Shown here one piece after another: positions 7,924 to 16,967 of a DNA stretch of 64,000 nt. The first letter of the stretch is position 1, and every line of letters starts with the position of its first letter. The DNA is taken from the NCBI RefSeq assembly GCF_023700755.1, contig NZ_JAMKOJ010000005.1:1-64000 (forward strand), written 5' to 3'. Source of the DNA: Allorhizobium sonneratiae (GTDB lineage: Bacteria; Pseudomonadota; Alphaproteobacteria; Rhizobiales; Rhizobiaceae). The position numbers and the translations under genes were made by a program. Below the pieces are notes generated by a model that did not search any database, was not told the origin of the DNA, and worked only from the letters and a program-made list of their open reading frames with translations.

Positions 7924-10377
7924 ATGTTGAAGTCAATGTGGAAAATACTTCGGAATAAAGCTTCTGTGGCGGTTCCGCTAAATTCACTGGAAAAATATGT
8001 TAATGTACTTCAAGACTATCGCACTGCGCCTAATGAGGTAAATGAAGCAGAGTTGCAGAGCTTAATAGGCACAATCACGCCGATTGATGAGGTTTTGAAT
8101 GCTGTGGACGCTGAATTTGATTCGGCGTTCTATTTGGCAGTGAACCCGGACGTGCGTCGGAGCGGTCTCGATCCCGTTCATCACTATTTGCTCTGGGGCT
8201 GGAAGGAAAACAGAACGCCGTCACGTTTTTTCGATCCCGCTTTTTATGTATCGAACCATAAAGACTTATCGGCAAAAATGTTCCCTTTGGCTCATTACCT
8301 CAAAGCCAAAAACGAGGGTGCGCTAGGTAATCGTATATCAGATAGCTTATGGTTCGAACCATTTAATCCGGATGATGCAATGTGGCGAACGGTTCAGCCC
8401 GCCGTTCGAACCAATGATACCCGCGCCGTTGTGGTGATTCCCGTTTATAAAGGTCTTGAAGAGACATTAACGGCTGTTTATTCGGCACTTCAGGCTAGAG
8501 GAAAGGACCAGTACAGCCTTTTGGTTGTCAACGATTGTAGTCCTGATGAGCTTCTGTCCGAGAAACTTCGTGAGTTGGCGGCTGAAGGCCTGTTTGACTT
8601 TTATGATAGCGAAACAAATCGTGGTTTCGTCAAGACCATCAATTACGCTATCGAAAATCTCACCCACGACTTGGATGTGGTGCTTCTAAATTCGGATGCT
8701 TATGTCAGCGCAGGATGGTTTGGTCGCTTAATTGCGCACGCCGACAAGGATGAAAAGGTTGCGACGATAACGCCTATGTCGAATAACGCAACCATCTGCA
8801 GTTATCCGCTTTATGACAAGGATAATTTCCTTTCGCTAGAGGTGTCGCCGCAAGAACTCGATCTGTTGGCAATGGAAGCCAATAGAGGCTTATCCGTGGA
8901 GACCCCCACTGGAGTTGGCTTTTGCTTCTACATGAGAAGAAGCGTCATACGCGAAATAGGTGCTTTGGATGAGAAGGCCTTTCTTTTAGGTTACGGGGAA
9001 GAAAACGATTTTTGTATGCGAGCTCTCGGAGCTGGCTATAAAAATATTATAGCGGGTGACGTATTCGTTTTTCATACTGGGTCAGTCTCATTTTCTGCTT
9101 CCAAAGAAGAGAATTTCAATAGGGGACAAACTAACCTAGCCCTTAAGCATCCAAATTATGAGTTTTTAGTTAGGGGGCACGTTGAAGTAGATCCGGAGCG
9201 TCATCTTCGAAGAAATCTTGATGCCCAACGAGTGATCAAGCAGTTTTCAGGAGCGGTAGTCGTCGTGACCCACAAGTGGGCGGGCGGTATCGAAACCTAC
9301 TTAAAGCAGCTAAATTCTCGGTTCGCTGCGGAGGGACGCAAGGTTCTGGTGCTGCGCGTTCATGATGGGCATCATGTGACAATTGAAGACCCGCAAAACG
9401 GTAGAGCGCTGTTCATACCCAACCTTACGGGGCTGGATTTAAGGACAGAGTGGAATTTCTTCGTGGGCTTTTTGAATGCCCTGAAGCCCGAGATGTTGCA
9501 TATAAACAGTTTTGCGGGTCTCAATTGGGGTCAGCATTCTCGACTTTTGTGCTTCTTCAAGGAACTGGCTCTTAAAATTGTTTTTGTAGGTCACGATTAC
9601 GCGCCGATCAGTTGTAATTACCAACTTCTGCGTCCGGATATGATTTATGACGGGACGCCAGATGTGGAAAAATTGCGCTTCTGGTCGAACATGAAGGGTA
9701 AGGATTTAGGCCCTGATTTGTGCGATCCAGAAGAAAGACTTTCAGCGTATCGATCCTTTTTCGGAAGCTCAAATGTCACGGTGGAAGTGCCCAGCGTTGC
9801 TGCAAAAGAAATTTACGGAACGTTTTTTCCAGATCTGCAAATTTCGATAAAGCCTCATGAAGATCATTTACCCGAGGTAAATCCGGCGAAGCGAGAGGCT
9901 GGCACCCATGCTAGGCGTGTTGCTGTTGTAGGTGCTATCGGGCCACATAAGGGCAGCGGTATACTTGGAGCGTTAGCTTTAGACGCACAGGCGCGTAATC
10001 TGAACATTGAATACCACCTGATTGGGTATAGCAATGACGACAATCTTATGCGCTCAAAAGGGGTGGTCATTCACGGTGCGTATGCGTCGGAACTTGATGC
10101 GCTCGCAATGCTAGACAAGATAAAGCCCGATGTTGTCTTTATACCGAGTATCTGGTCTGAAACATTCTGCTACACTCTTTCGCTCGCGCTAAAGAAGAGA
10201 ATTCCGACGGTAGTTTTTGATCTCGGTGCTCAAGCAGAGAGACTTGCTCAAGTTAAGTGGGGTGTGGTCTTCCCGCTAGACCTCATGAGAAATACTTGTA
10301 AACTTTCGGAAGCGCTTCTCGATTTGCCGCTAGAGGCGCTCTGGAATGAGGCGAGCCTGGATCGAGAGTTGTCTTGA
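7924..10377 (+). CDS. bifunctional glycosyltransferase (GT2 plus GT4-like) with NPDV modules
   Basis: An 817-residue protein. Residues ~64-130 hold two copies of the module FDSAFYLAVNPDV...HYLLWGWKENR and FDPAFYVSNHKDL...HYLKAKNEG. Residues ~167-400 are a GT2 domain (AVVVIPVYKGLEETL, LLNSDAYVSAGWF, GYGEENDFCMRA). Residues ~440-815 are a second, GT-B-like domain (VVVTHKWAGGIETYLKQL, VAVVGAIGPHKGSGIL, VVFIPSIWSETFCYTLSLAL). No membrane segment is seen, so it should act in the cytoplasm on a lipid-linked glycan or nucleotide-sugar acceptor. It is the last gene of the AT-rich island and is followed by a terminator at 10461. The sugars are unknown. Confidence 0.88.
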   Translation: MLKSMWKILRNKASVAVPLNSLEKYVNVLQDYRTAPNEVNEAELQSLIGTITPIDEVLNAVDAEFDSAFYLAVNPDVRRSGLDPVHHYLLWGWKENRTPSRFFDPAFYVSNHKDLSAKMFPLAHYLKAKNEGALGNRISDSLWFEPFNPDDAMWRTVQPAVRTNDTRAVVVIPVYKGLEETLTAVYSALQARGKDQYSLLVVNDCSPDELLSEKLRELAAEGLFDFYDSETNRGFVKTINYAIENLTHDLDVVLLNSDAYVSAGWFGRLIAHADKDEKVATITPMSNNATICSYPLYDKDNFLSLEVSPQELDLLAMEANRGLSVETPTGVGFCFYMRRSVIREIGALDEKAFLLGYGEENDFCMRALGAGYKNIIAGDVFVFHTGSVSFSASKEENFNRGQTNLALKHPNYEFLVRGHVEVDPERHLRRNLDAQRVIKQFSGAVVVVTHKWAGGIETYLKQLNSRFAAEGRKVLVLRVHDGHHVTIEDPQNGRALFIPNLTGLDLRTEWNFFVGFLNALKPEMLHINSFAGLNWGQHSRLLCFFKELALKIVFVGHDYAPISCNYQLLRPDMIYDGTPDVEKLRFWSNMKGKDLGPDLCDPEERLSAYRSFFGSSNVTVEVPSVAAKEIYGTFFPDLQISIKPHEDHLPEVNPAKREAGTHARRVAVVGAIGPHKGSGILGALALDAQARNLNIEYHLIGYSNDDNLMRSKGVVIHGAYASELDALAMLDKIKPDVVFIPSIWSETFCYTLSLALKKRIPTVVFDLGAQAERLAQVKWGVVFPLDLMRNTCKLSEALLDLPLEALWNEASLDRELS

Positions 10378-10460
10378 GGAATTCAGAATTCAATTTTGAC
10401 TTCTGATGATGAAGGCGCTTTCAGCTTTTGAACATGCCTTTTAAGTTTTATTTTGGTTGT

Positions 10461-10487
10461 GAGGGCGGATACCAACCGCCCTCTTTT
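10461..10487 (+). terminator. rho-independent terminator after the island
   Basis: Perfect 8-bp stem gagggcgg and ccgccctc with a 7-base loop, followed by tttttt. It lies 84 bases after the glycosyltransferase stop and ends the rightward island transcript. Confidence 0.8.
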
Positions 10488-10908
10488 TTGTCTAATGAGG
10501 TTTTCTCATGCACGAGCGGGAAACACTGTTCTTGAGCTTGCAGAATGGTCGGTTAGACGAAACTGGAATTACCATATAATGGCTCCTGCCGTTGTCCATT
10601 CGCGTACCCTAAGCACTTATGCGCAGGGTATTAAGGGGTACTGAAATTGCCGCGTAATTCGCTTAGTGGCTTAGGCGTGGCTTGGTTCCCGTGTGGCACT
10701 TTAACGAGATATTTATAACGGTCCTCCGGGTAGAGGGTAACTGGCCAAATTGATCGACCCATGTTGACACCTTTCCACAAATCCATTGGACACCTGCAAG
10801 CTAACCCATTGTTTTATAATGGCTGGACATTTGCTGTGATTGGACACTATATCACCGGAATTGCGCCGGGTTTTGTGTGGTTTGAGAGTCTTCTCGACCG
10901 CACCAATT

Positions 10909-10937
10909 AACCCGGCCTTGTGCCGGGTTTTTGCTTT
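10909..10937 (+). terminator. orphan terminator-like hairpin
   Basis: Perfect 8-bp stem aacccggc and gccgggtt with a 5-base loop, followed by a T-rich tract. No rightward gene precedes it closely, so it may be left over from a lost gene or end a small RNA. Confidence 0.55.
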
Positions 10938-11050
10938 TCTATCAACAGGTTGACTTTTAAAAGTGTCCCAGGTTTCAGAGGGCATTAGACACTCCTGAAA
11001 ACCAGCTTTTGCTTGTGGCGGCTGGTTCTGGGCATTGGGGGCAGAAGACC

Positions 11051-12871
11051 TCAAATTGCGATTTCTTGCAGGGCGTCTTCCGTTGCCAGGGCATGCTCCT
11101 GAACATCCCAATGCTCGATGTGTTTATAGATGATGACCTTGTTTTTGAGCAGCGCGCTGTGGGTTCGGCAGAAGTGTTCGAGCTGTGTGCGGTCGGAGAT
11201 CAGTTCGACGCACATGGTGAGGTCCGGGTTTGCAATTTCGAAGCCTTCGTCTTGAAGCTTACCGCTGTTCGAATAGCCGAAATGGGTGTGGTGCGCGACG
11301 GCATTCATGATGCCGAATGCCTTTGCCTGCAACACGAGTTCACGATAAAGAGGTTTGTTTCCGTTGAACCACGTGCTTTTCCCGACAGTTTTTTCGCGTG
11401 GTTTCATGTAGATTCGAACCATGCCGATTTCACGGGACGAGAGCTGGTGGATGGTCATGTTGACGGGTCTTTCCTGAAGGTTGACGGTTTTGCCCAGCGA
11501 ACGCAGATGTTCCTGCGCCAGAAGATCGCCTCTGGTCTGAGCATTCATGGCGCGCATGTGGCGGATGGTGATGTCAGGGGGAATGTCGTTGGCGGCCGCT
11601 GTTTTGGGCACGCCGACACGTTGTGAGAGATAGATGCTGGAATGGCCGCTGCACAGATAGGCGACGAAGCAGGCAACCGCGAGATAGATGGCGTGGGTTG
11701 CACCGAAGAGTTCGATGCCCATGATCATGCAGGCCAGAGGGGTGTTGGTCGCGCCGGCAAATACGGCGACGAAGCCGAGCCCTGCAAACAGGTCCGGCGG
11801 AGCGCCTAATATTCCCGAAAGTGCGCTTCCTAGAGCGGCGCCGATATAAAACAAGGGGGTGACCTCGCCTCCCTTGAAGCCGGCACTCAGGGTCACGATG
11901 GTGAACACGCCCTTCCAGGCCCAACTCCAGTAATCGACATGATCGGGCCGGAAGAAATCGAGGATGACAATGTCATTTGGGTTGGGAGACCAGACGCCCA
12001 GGCCGAGATATTCTCTGGTTCCCAGCATGATGGAAAGGCCGATCAGGATGGCGCTGGCCAGAACCGGTCTGAGTGGCGCATAAGGCAGCAGCGCCTTATA
12101 GGCGGAGGAGGCAAGATGGGACAGTTCGGCGAACACATGGGCGGCGATCCCGAAGGCCACGGCGGCGATCACGACCTTCACCATCAAAAGCGCGTCGAGA
12201 TGAAACCCGCTCGCTTGCCCGGTGCCCGCCAGATAGGCGATCGAATATTGCACATGGTGGATACCCCATGCATGGCAGGTCCAATCGGCAACGAGGGAGG
12301 CCAGGATCGAGGGAAGCAGGGCTTCATACTGCATCCGACCGATGGTCAGTACCTCAAGGGCGAAAACTGCGCCGGCGATCGGTGTGCCAAACACGGCGCC
12401 GAAGCCGGCGGCTATGCCTGCCATCAACAGGATCCGGATGTCGGAAGGCGTGAGCTTGAACACCTTGCCGAATGCGCTTGCCAGGCTTCCGCCAAGCTGC
12501 ACGGCCGTTCCTTCGCGACCAGCCGAACCACCGACCAGATGGGTCAAAACCGTGGTGACGAGAATGAACGGGGCCATGCGCAGCGGCACACCGCCGCCCG
12601 GTTCATGGATCTGGTCGACGATGAGGTTATTGCCGCCTTCGGCGGATTTGCCGAATTTGCCATAGGCCCAGACCATGGCGAAACCTGCAACTGGCATGAA
12701 ATAGATCAACCACGGAAATGCAAAGCGCAGCTCGGTCGCCCTGTCGAGACTCCAGAGAAACAGCGCAACAAGAGAGCCGACGGCAATCGCCATGGGAATA
12801 ATGATCGCGATCCATTTGGCCAGACTACGGATTTGTTGAAAACGAAGACCGAAAATCGATGCGAGCGTCAT
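11051..12871 (-). CDS. CLC antiporter (CLC-F type, probable fluoride exporter) fused to a DUF190 domain
   Basis: A 606-residue protein. Residues ~18-440 form the CLC fold with about ten hydrophobic helices. GREGT (118-122) supplies the gating glutamate E120. The usual GSGIP chloride loop is replaced by GGNNLI (79-84), as in the fluoride/proton antiporter branch. [18 protein letters not shown] and [15 protein letters not shown] match later CLC helices. Residues ~481-590 resemble DUF190 ([15 protein letters not shown]...[13 protein letters not shown]...CVELISD). It should export fluoride across the inner membrane, with DUF190 perhaps regulatory. A fluoride-riboswitch-like leader precedes it. 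Chloride transport cannot be excluded. Confidence 0.85.
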   Translation of the reverse strand: MTLASIFGLRFQQIRSLAKWIAIIIPMAIAVGSLVALFLWSLDRATELRFAFPWLIYFMPVAGFAMVWAYGKFGKSAEGGNNLIVDQIHEPGGGVPLRMAPFILVTTVLTHLVGGSAGREGTAVQLGGSLASAFGKVFKLTPSDIRILLMAGIAAGFGAVFGTPIAGAVFALEVLTIGRMQYEALLPSILASLVADWTCHAWGIHHVQYSIAYLAGTGQASGFHLDALLMVKVVIAAVAFGIAAHVFAELSHLASSAYKALLPYAPLRPVLASAILIGLSIMLGTREYLGLGVWSPNPNDIVILDFFRPDHVDYWSWAWKGVFTIVTLSAGFKGGEVTPLFYIGAALGSALSGILGAPPDLFAGLGFVAVFAGATNTPLACMIMGIELFGATHAIYLAVACFVAYLCSGHSSIYLSQRVGVPKTAAANDIPPDITIRHMRAMNAQTRGDLLAQEHLRSLGKTVNLQERPVNMTIHQLSSREIGMVRIYMKPREKTVGKSTWFNGNKPLYRELVLQAKAFGIMNAVAHHTHFGYSNSGKLQDEGFEIANPDLTMCVELISDRTQLEHFCRTHSALLKNKVIIYKHIEHWDVQEHALATEDALQEIAI

Positions 12872-12933
12872 GCGAAGGACGCTCCCTTATCCATAGCAGG
12901 GCTAAGAGAAAATGGATGGAAAATTTCAGACAC

Positions 12934-13016
12934 GACTCTACTCCTTCGCGTTTATTGCGTGAAGTAGGAGTCATCAGCTTCATCAGGGAAGCGGTTTGGC
13001 TGAATGCCCGGCAGAA
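12934..13016 (-). promoter_or_regulatory. candidate fluoride riboswitch (crcB motif) with switching hairpin
   Basis: On the minus strand, positions 12978-12964 read GCTGATGACTCCTAC, the conserved 3' segment of crcB/fluoride RNAs. It is preceded by a 5-bp hairpin gcttc/gaagc (12977-12992) and AAACC, in the order expected for the aptamer. Downstream, gactcctacttc can pair with gaaggagtagagtc (12934-12972), an alternative hairpin that would capture the pseudoknot strand. The 5' half is weak: the loop reads GGCATT where a partner for ACTCC is expected. The aptamer may therefore be degenerate or misaligned by eye. The gene downstream is a CLC-F, the usual client of this riboswitch. Confidence 0.6.
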
Positions 13017-13437
13017 TCCATTACCGTTTCAATCGGATAGGGCATCGGCTGGAGAGTTGTCAATAGCAGTTATAAGCAGTGCAAAAAATTGTCTGCGTGT
13101 CGAAGCCTCATATCCATGGCGGCTTGGTCATTGGGATGCGCCATGAGGCGTCTGCCAGTTTCATCAGCATTTCTGACATCGGATGGAATCTAATGAATTT
13201 ACAGTATTTTGAATATGTTAGAGAATATTTCGTAAGGTTTGTGAAGGGTGTGGCGTTGTCCGTCACGGCGTGTGCGACAAGCGCAACAGGCCTTATCTGC
13301 GATCCCGGTGGCCTGCTGGCAGATTGCCTCGATAAAGCAAGATCGGATATGAGGAAAACAGGTCGCAACGTTTTTAAACGCATTTCGGTCAGTCAGGCGT
13401 TACGGTTCGTGTCAGTCCTTCATGAAAGAGAAAATCC

Positions 13438-14334
13438 GTGTTGATTGCATCTGCCCATGCTGAGTTGATTGCTGTTTTGACGGCGGTGACGGATGGTGCG
13501 CCGCGTGTGATGACGGTTCGCTCTGGGGAGGCCTTACCGTCCGGGCCGTTTGAGGTGGGGCATCGCAGTCTGCAAAGCGGGCTTAGAGAGTGGATCGAGA
13601 GCGAGACGGGGCATCCTGTCGGCTATCTGGAACAGCTTTACACTTTTGCCGACAGGGATCGTTCTGCCAAAGAGGAGGAGGGGCGGACGATTTCGATCAG
13701 CTATCTGGGTCTGGTGCGTGAGCAGGCAGCCCCTGGCGCCGGTCGTCCGGGCTGGCATGGCTGGTATGAGTATTTTCCTTGGGAAGACTGGCGTTCAGGT
13801 CCGCCAGCCTGTCTCGAGGTAATTGTTGAGGCGCTGCATTTGTGGGTGGCGCAGGAGCGGAGCCGCAAAGGCCATCGTCAGCGGAGACTTGATTTTTCCT
13901 TTGGTCTTAATGGGATGGTCTGGAATGAAGATCTCGTGCTGCAACGGTATGAGCTGATGTATGAGGCGGGACTGGTGCAGGAGGCCGGGGCCACGAGTGG
14001 GATGGGGCAGCCCATGTTCGCTGATCATCGCCGCATCCTTGCCACCGGCATTGCCCGACTGCGAGCCAAAATCAAATACCGCCCGGTCGTGTTCGAGTTG
14101 ATGCCGGAAAGCTTTACCCTGCTGCAATTGCAGCGCACCGTCGAAGCGCTGGCCGGCTTGACACTGCACAAGCCGAATTTTCGCCGCCTGATCGATCAGC
14201 AGCAGTTGATTGAGGAGACCGGCGTTATGGCCAGCGAAACCGGTGGCCGTCCCGCCAAGCTTTTCCGCTATCGTCATGCCGTGCTGGAAGAGCGGGCTCT
14301 TTCCGGCTCAAAGCTGCCGCTCGCTCGCAGCTGA
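13438..14334 (+). CDS. nadQ: NadQ-type (Nudix-related) regulator of NAD synthesis
   Basis: A 298-residue protein starting at GTG. The N-terminal ~170 residues form a Nudix-like domain without the catalytic REUxEE box (SLQSGLREWIESETGHPVGYLEQLYTFADR). The last ~100 residues are a winged helix (FELMPESFTLLQLQRTVEALAG, HKPNFRRLIDQQQLIEETG, GGRPAKLFRY). This matches the NrtR/NadQ family that senses NAD-related metabolites and represses NAD synthesis genes. It sits immediately before nadABC on the same strand, with palindromes between them that fit its operator. It probably represses nadABC when NAD is plentiful. Confidence 0.85.
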   Translation: MLIASAHAELIAVLTAVTDGAPRVMTVRSGEALPSGPFEVGHRSLQSGLREWIESETGHPVGYLEQLYTFADRDRSAKEEEGRTISISYLGLVREQAAPGAGRPGWHGWYEYFPWEDWRSGPPACLEVIVEALHLWVAQERSRKGHRQRRLDFSFGLNGMVWNEDLVLQRYELMYEAGLVQEAGATSGMGQPMFADHRRILATGIARLRAKIKYRPVVFELMPESFTLLQLQRTVEALAGLTLHKPNFRRLIDQQQLIEETGVMASETGGRPAKLFRYRHAVLEERALSGSKLPLARS

Positions 14335-14375
14335 GCCGTTTCCAGTCTCAAACAAAAGCCCTTCTCGTCAACCGA

Positions 14376-14433
14376 TTGACATAAACTCTTTTTGAGAATA
14401 ACTCTTGTGCCCGAGATATACTCACTTTGAGTA
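14376..14433 (+). promoter_or_regulatory. nadABC promoter with NadQ-like palindromes
   Basis: TTGACA (14376-14381) and TAACTC (14399-14404) are 17 bases apart and can serve as -35 and -10. A palindrome tactca-ctt-tgagta lies at 14419-14433, and a partial one, actc-ttttt-gag, lies at 14385-14396 inside the promoter. Both share the ACTC...GAG half-sites, so a single regulator could occupy both. NadQ is the obvious candidate from its position. Confidence 0.6.
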
Positions 14434-14450
14434 GAAAGGGAGATGAGAGG

Positions 14451-15422
14451 ATGACGGCAGCGATATCGATGGAGGCGCTCTATCAGCGCATGGCGCGGGT
14501 GGTGCCGAAGGCCGAATGGCTGGGCTTCGAGGAAGATGTCGAGGCGATCCTGGCGCTGAAAAAGACGCGCAACGCGGTGATCCTCGCGCATAATTACCAG
14601 ACGCCGGAGATTTTCCATGGTGTGGCTGATATTGTCGGTGACAGTCTGGCTTTGGCGCGCAAGGCGATGACGGTGGACGCTGATGTGATCGTGCTGGCGG
14701 GCGTGCATTTCATGGCCGAAACCGCCAAGCTGCTCAATCCGGAAAAGACGGTGCTGATTCCCGATACCGGGGCAGGATGTTCACTGGCGGAATCGATCAC
14801 GCCAGAAGATGTGGCGCTTTTGCGTGCCGCCCATCCCGGCGTCCCGGTGATCACCTATGTCAACACCTCGGCGGCGGTGAAAGCGGCCTCGGATATCTGC
14901 TGCACCTCCGGCAATGCGAAGCAGGTGGTGGAATCACTTGGCGTGCCAAAAGTGCTGATGATCCCGGATGAATATCTGGCCCGCAATATTGCCCGCGAGA
15001 CTTCGGTGGAGATCCTCGCCTGGCATGGTCATTGCGAGGTGCATGAACTGTTCACGCCGGAAGATATCGAGGAGTTGCGCGCCGCCCATCCGGGCGTCGT
15101 GGTGCTGGCCCATCCAGAATGTCCGCCGGAGGTGATTGCGGTGGCGGATTTTGCCGGATCGACGGCGGGTATGTCGGATTATGTCGGCCGGGAAAAGCCC
15201 GCCCGCGTGGCGCTGATTACAGAATGTTCGATGAGCGATAATGTTGCTGTGCAGTATCCGGCTGTTGACTTCGTCCGTCCTTGCAATCTCTGCCCGCATA
15301 TGAAGCAGATCACCTTGAAAAACATCCGCATGGCGCTGGAGGAAAACCGCCATGAGGTGACGGTCGATCCCGCGGTGGCGGATAGAGCGCGTTTAGCCGT
15401 TGAACGGATGCTAGCGATATGA
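14451..15422 (+). CDS. nadA: quinolinate synthase
   Basis: A 323-residue enzyme that condenses iminoaspartate with dihydroxyacetone phosphate to quinolinate, in the cytoplasm with a 4Fe-4S cluster. Seen are [12 protein letters not shown] near the N-terminus, [21 protein letters not shown] and [15 protein letters not shown], which carry the three cluster cysteines expected of NadA. The ATG with AGGGAG eight bases before it is preferred over a TTG eight codons upstream that falls in the operator. The stop overlaps nadB in ATGA, so nadA and nadB are translationally coupled. Confidence 0.96.
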   Translation: MTAAISMEALYQRMARVVPKAEWLGFEEDVEAILALKKTRNAVILAHNYQTPEIFHGVADIVGDSLALARKAMTVDADVIVLAGVHFMAETAKLLNPEKTVLIPDTGAGCSLAESITPEDVALLRAAHPGVPVITYVNTSAAVKAASDICCTSGNAKQVVESLGVPKVLMIPDEYLARNIARETSVEILAWHGHCEVHELFTPEDIEELRAAHPGVVVLAHPECPPEVIAVADFAGSTAGMSDYVGREKPARVALITECSMSDNVAVQYPAVDFVRPCNLCPHMKQITLKNIRMALEENRHEVTVDPAVADRARLAVERMLAI

Positions 15423-16966
15423 GCGGGGAGCTTGCCAATCTGCAAGACCGTGTCGTCATCATCGGCAGCGGCCTTGCCGGGCTCGTGACCGCTCTTTGCC
15501 TGCGCCCGCAGCCGGTTCTGCTGCTGACGCGGGCTGATCTGGGGGCGGAAAGCTCCAGTCAATGGGCGCAGGGCGGCATCGCTGCAAGTCTTGGCTCGGA
15601 TGACTGTGCCGCGCTTCATGCTGAAGATACGCTGAAGGCCGGGGACGGGCTTTGCGACACGGCCATGGTGCGGCTGATAACGGAACAAGCGCCTGCGGCT
15701 ATCGCTATGCTCGAAAGCTACGGCGTGCGTTTCGATCGCGATGGCACGGGCGCAATTGCGCTTGGTCTGGAAGCGGCCCATAGCCGCCGCCGCATCGTTC
15801 ATGCCGGGGGCGATGCGTCAGGTGCTGCCCTTGTGCGGACTTTGGCTGCCGCCGTGAAGAATAGCCCGTCGATCGATATTCTCTCTGGCTGCGAGGTCCG
15901 GCGCTTGATCGTTGATGAGGGTCGGATCGCCGGCCTTCTTGGGGCCACGGCAAAGGGCGCTTTACGGCTTGCCGCCAGCCGCGTGGTGCTGGCAACCGGC
16001 GGGCTCGGCGGGCTGTTTGATGCCACGACCAATCCGCAGGGCAACTACGGTCAGGGCATCATGCTGGCGGCGCGGGCAGGAGCGGTACTGGCCGATATGG
16101 AATTCGTGCAGTTTCATCCGACGGCGCTGGACAGTGCGCGCACTCCTCTGGCGCTGATCAGTGAGGCTGTGCGGGGCGAAGGGGCGGTGCTGATCAATCC
16201 GCGCGGTGAGCGGTTCATGGCGGATGTCACGGGGGCCGAGCTTGCGCCTCGCGATGTCGTCGCCCGCGCCATCAGCACTGAGCGACAAAAGGGCGGCAAG
16301 GTTTTTCTCGATGCGTGCCAAGCGCTGGGCGCGGGTTTTTCTGCGCGTTTTCCGGCGATTGACGCCTTGTGCCGCGAGGCTGGTATCGATCCCGCCAATG
16401 AGCCGATACCGGTGCGTCCTGCCGCCCATTATCACATGGGCGGTGTGGCGACTGACAGCTATGGCCGAACGTCGATAGAGGGACTTTGGGCGGCGGGCGA
16501 GGTGGCCTGCACAGGTCTTCATGGGGCAAATCGACTGGCCAGCAATTCGCTGCTGGAAGCTGTCGTCATGGGAAAACGGGTCGCCGAAGCCATGATGGTG
16601 GCAAAAAACAAGGGCGTGCACTTGCCGGATATGGCGATGCCGCCCGATGCAGATCTGCGCTCAATACGCCCTGTGGTATCGGCCCATCTCGGTGTCTTGC
16701 GCCATGAAGCCGGGCTTGCTGCTGCGGTTCGGGCCGTGTTGCCGATGGCGCTTGCCGTTCAGCCAGCGAGCGACCCGGCCATGATTGCCCTGCTGATGGC
16801 CGTCTTTGCCCATCGGCGGTGCGAATCGCGCGGCGGTCATGCCCGCACCGATTTCCCATCGCGGCTTGCCGCATCCTGCCGTCAGGAGATGACGCTGGGT
16901 GAGGCGTTGGATGCTGCGGTGACCATTCTCTCCTCCTCTCCGACCGTTCAGAAACGGAGCGCCTGA
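15419..16966 (+). CDS. nadB: L-aspartate oxidase
   Basis: A 515-residue FAD enzyme that oxidises L-aspartate to iminoaspartate, the substrate of NadA. Motifs seen are the FAD-binding [17 protein letters not shown] near the N-terminus, [51 protein letters not shown] and the [18 protein letters not shown] signature near residue 365. These are conserved in the succinate dehydrogenase/aspartate oxidase family; the length matches NadB. It overlaps nadA by four bases and is followed by nadC after one base, giving a compact nadABC operon. Confidence 0.96.
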   Translation: MSGELANLQDRVVIIGSGLAGLVTALCLRPQPVLLLTRADLGAESSSQWAQGGIAASLGSDDCAALHAEDTLKAGDGLCDTAMVRLITEQAPAAIAMLESYGVRFDRDGTGAIALGLEAAHSRRRIVHAGGDASGAALVRTLAAAVKNSPSIDILSGCEVRRLIVDEGRIAGLLGATAKGALRLAASRVVLATGGLGGLFDATTNPQGNYGQGIMLAARAGAVLADMEFVQFHPTALDSARTPLALISEAVRGEGAVLINPRGERFMADVTGAELAPRDVVARAISTERQKGGKVFLDACQALGAGFSARFPAIDALCREAGIDPANEPIPVRPAAHYHMGGVATDSYGRTSIEGLWAAGEVACTGLHGANRLASNSLLEAVVMGKRVAEAMMVAKNKGVHLPDMAMPPDADLRSIRPVVSAHLGVLRHEAGLAAAVRAVLPMALAVQPASDPAMIALLMAVFAHRRCESRGGHARTDFPSRLAASCRQEMTLGEALDAAVTILSSSPTVQKRSA

Positions 16967-16967
16967 C

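Larger units (their letters stand above)
10378..11050. other. gene-poor gap between island and chromosome
   Basis: No convincing gene was found. It carries the island terminator at 10461-10487, a second terminator-like hairpin at 10909-10937 with no obvious gene before it, and scrambled-looking sequence in between that may be the remains of lost genes. Base composition returns to chromosomal values across the gap. No tRNA or integrase was seen. Confidence 0.5.

Noticed and set aside
10713..11111. A 132-codon minus-strand frame between the island and the CLC gene.
   Set aside because: It has no homology that I recognise, spans a terminator-like hairpin and overlaps the 3' end of the CLC gene, so it looks like chance or a remnant.
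11009..11626. Long plus-strand frames antisense to the CLC gene.
   Set aside because: They are shadows of the real minus-strand gene, whose motifs are unmistakable. The same applies to other long antisense frames over nadB, trmFO, the YhdP-like gene, ilvB, fumC and DAHP synthase.
13193..13444. An 83-codon frame before nadQ, beginning MNLQYFEYVREYF.
   Set aside because: The ribosome site is weak, no family is recognised and it overlaps the nadQ start. It may be a real small gene, but the evidence is too thin to list.
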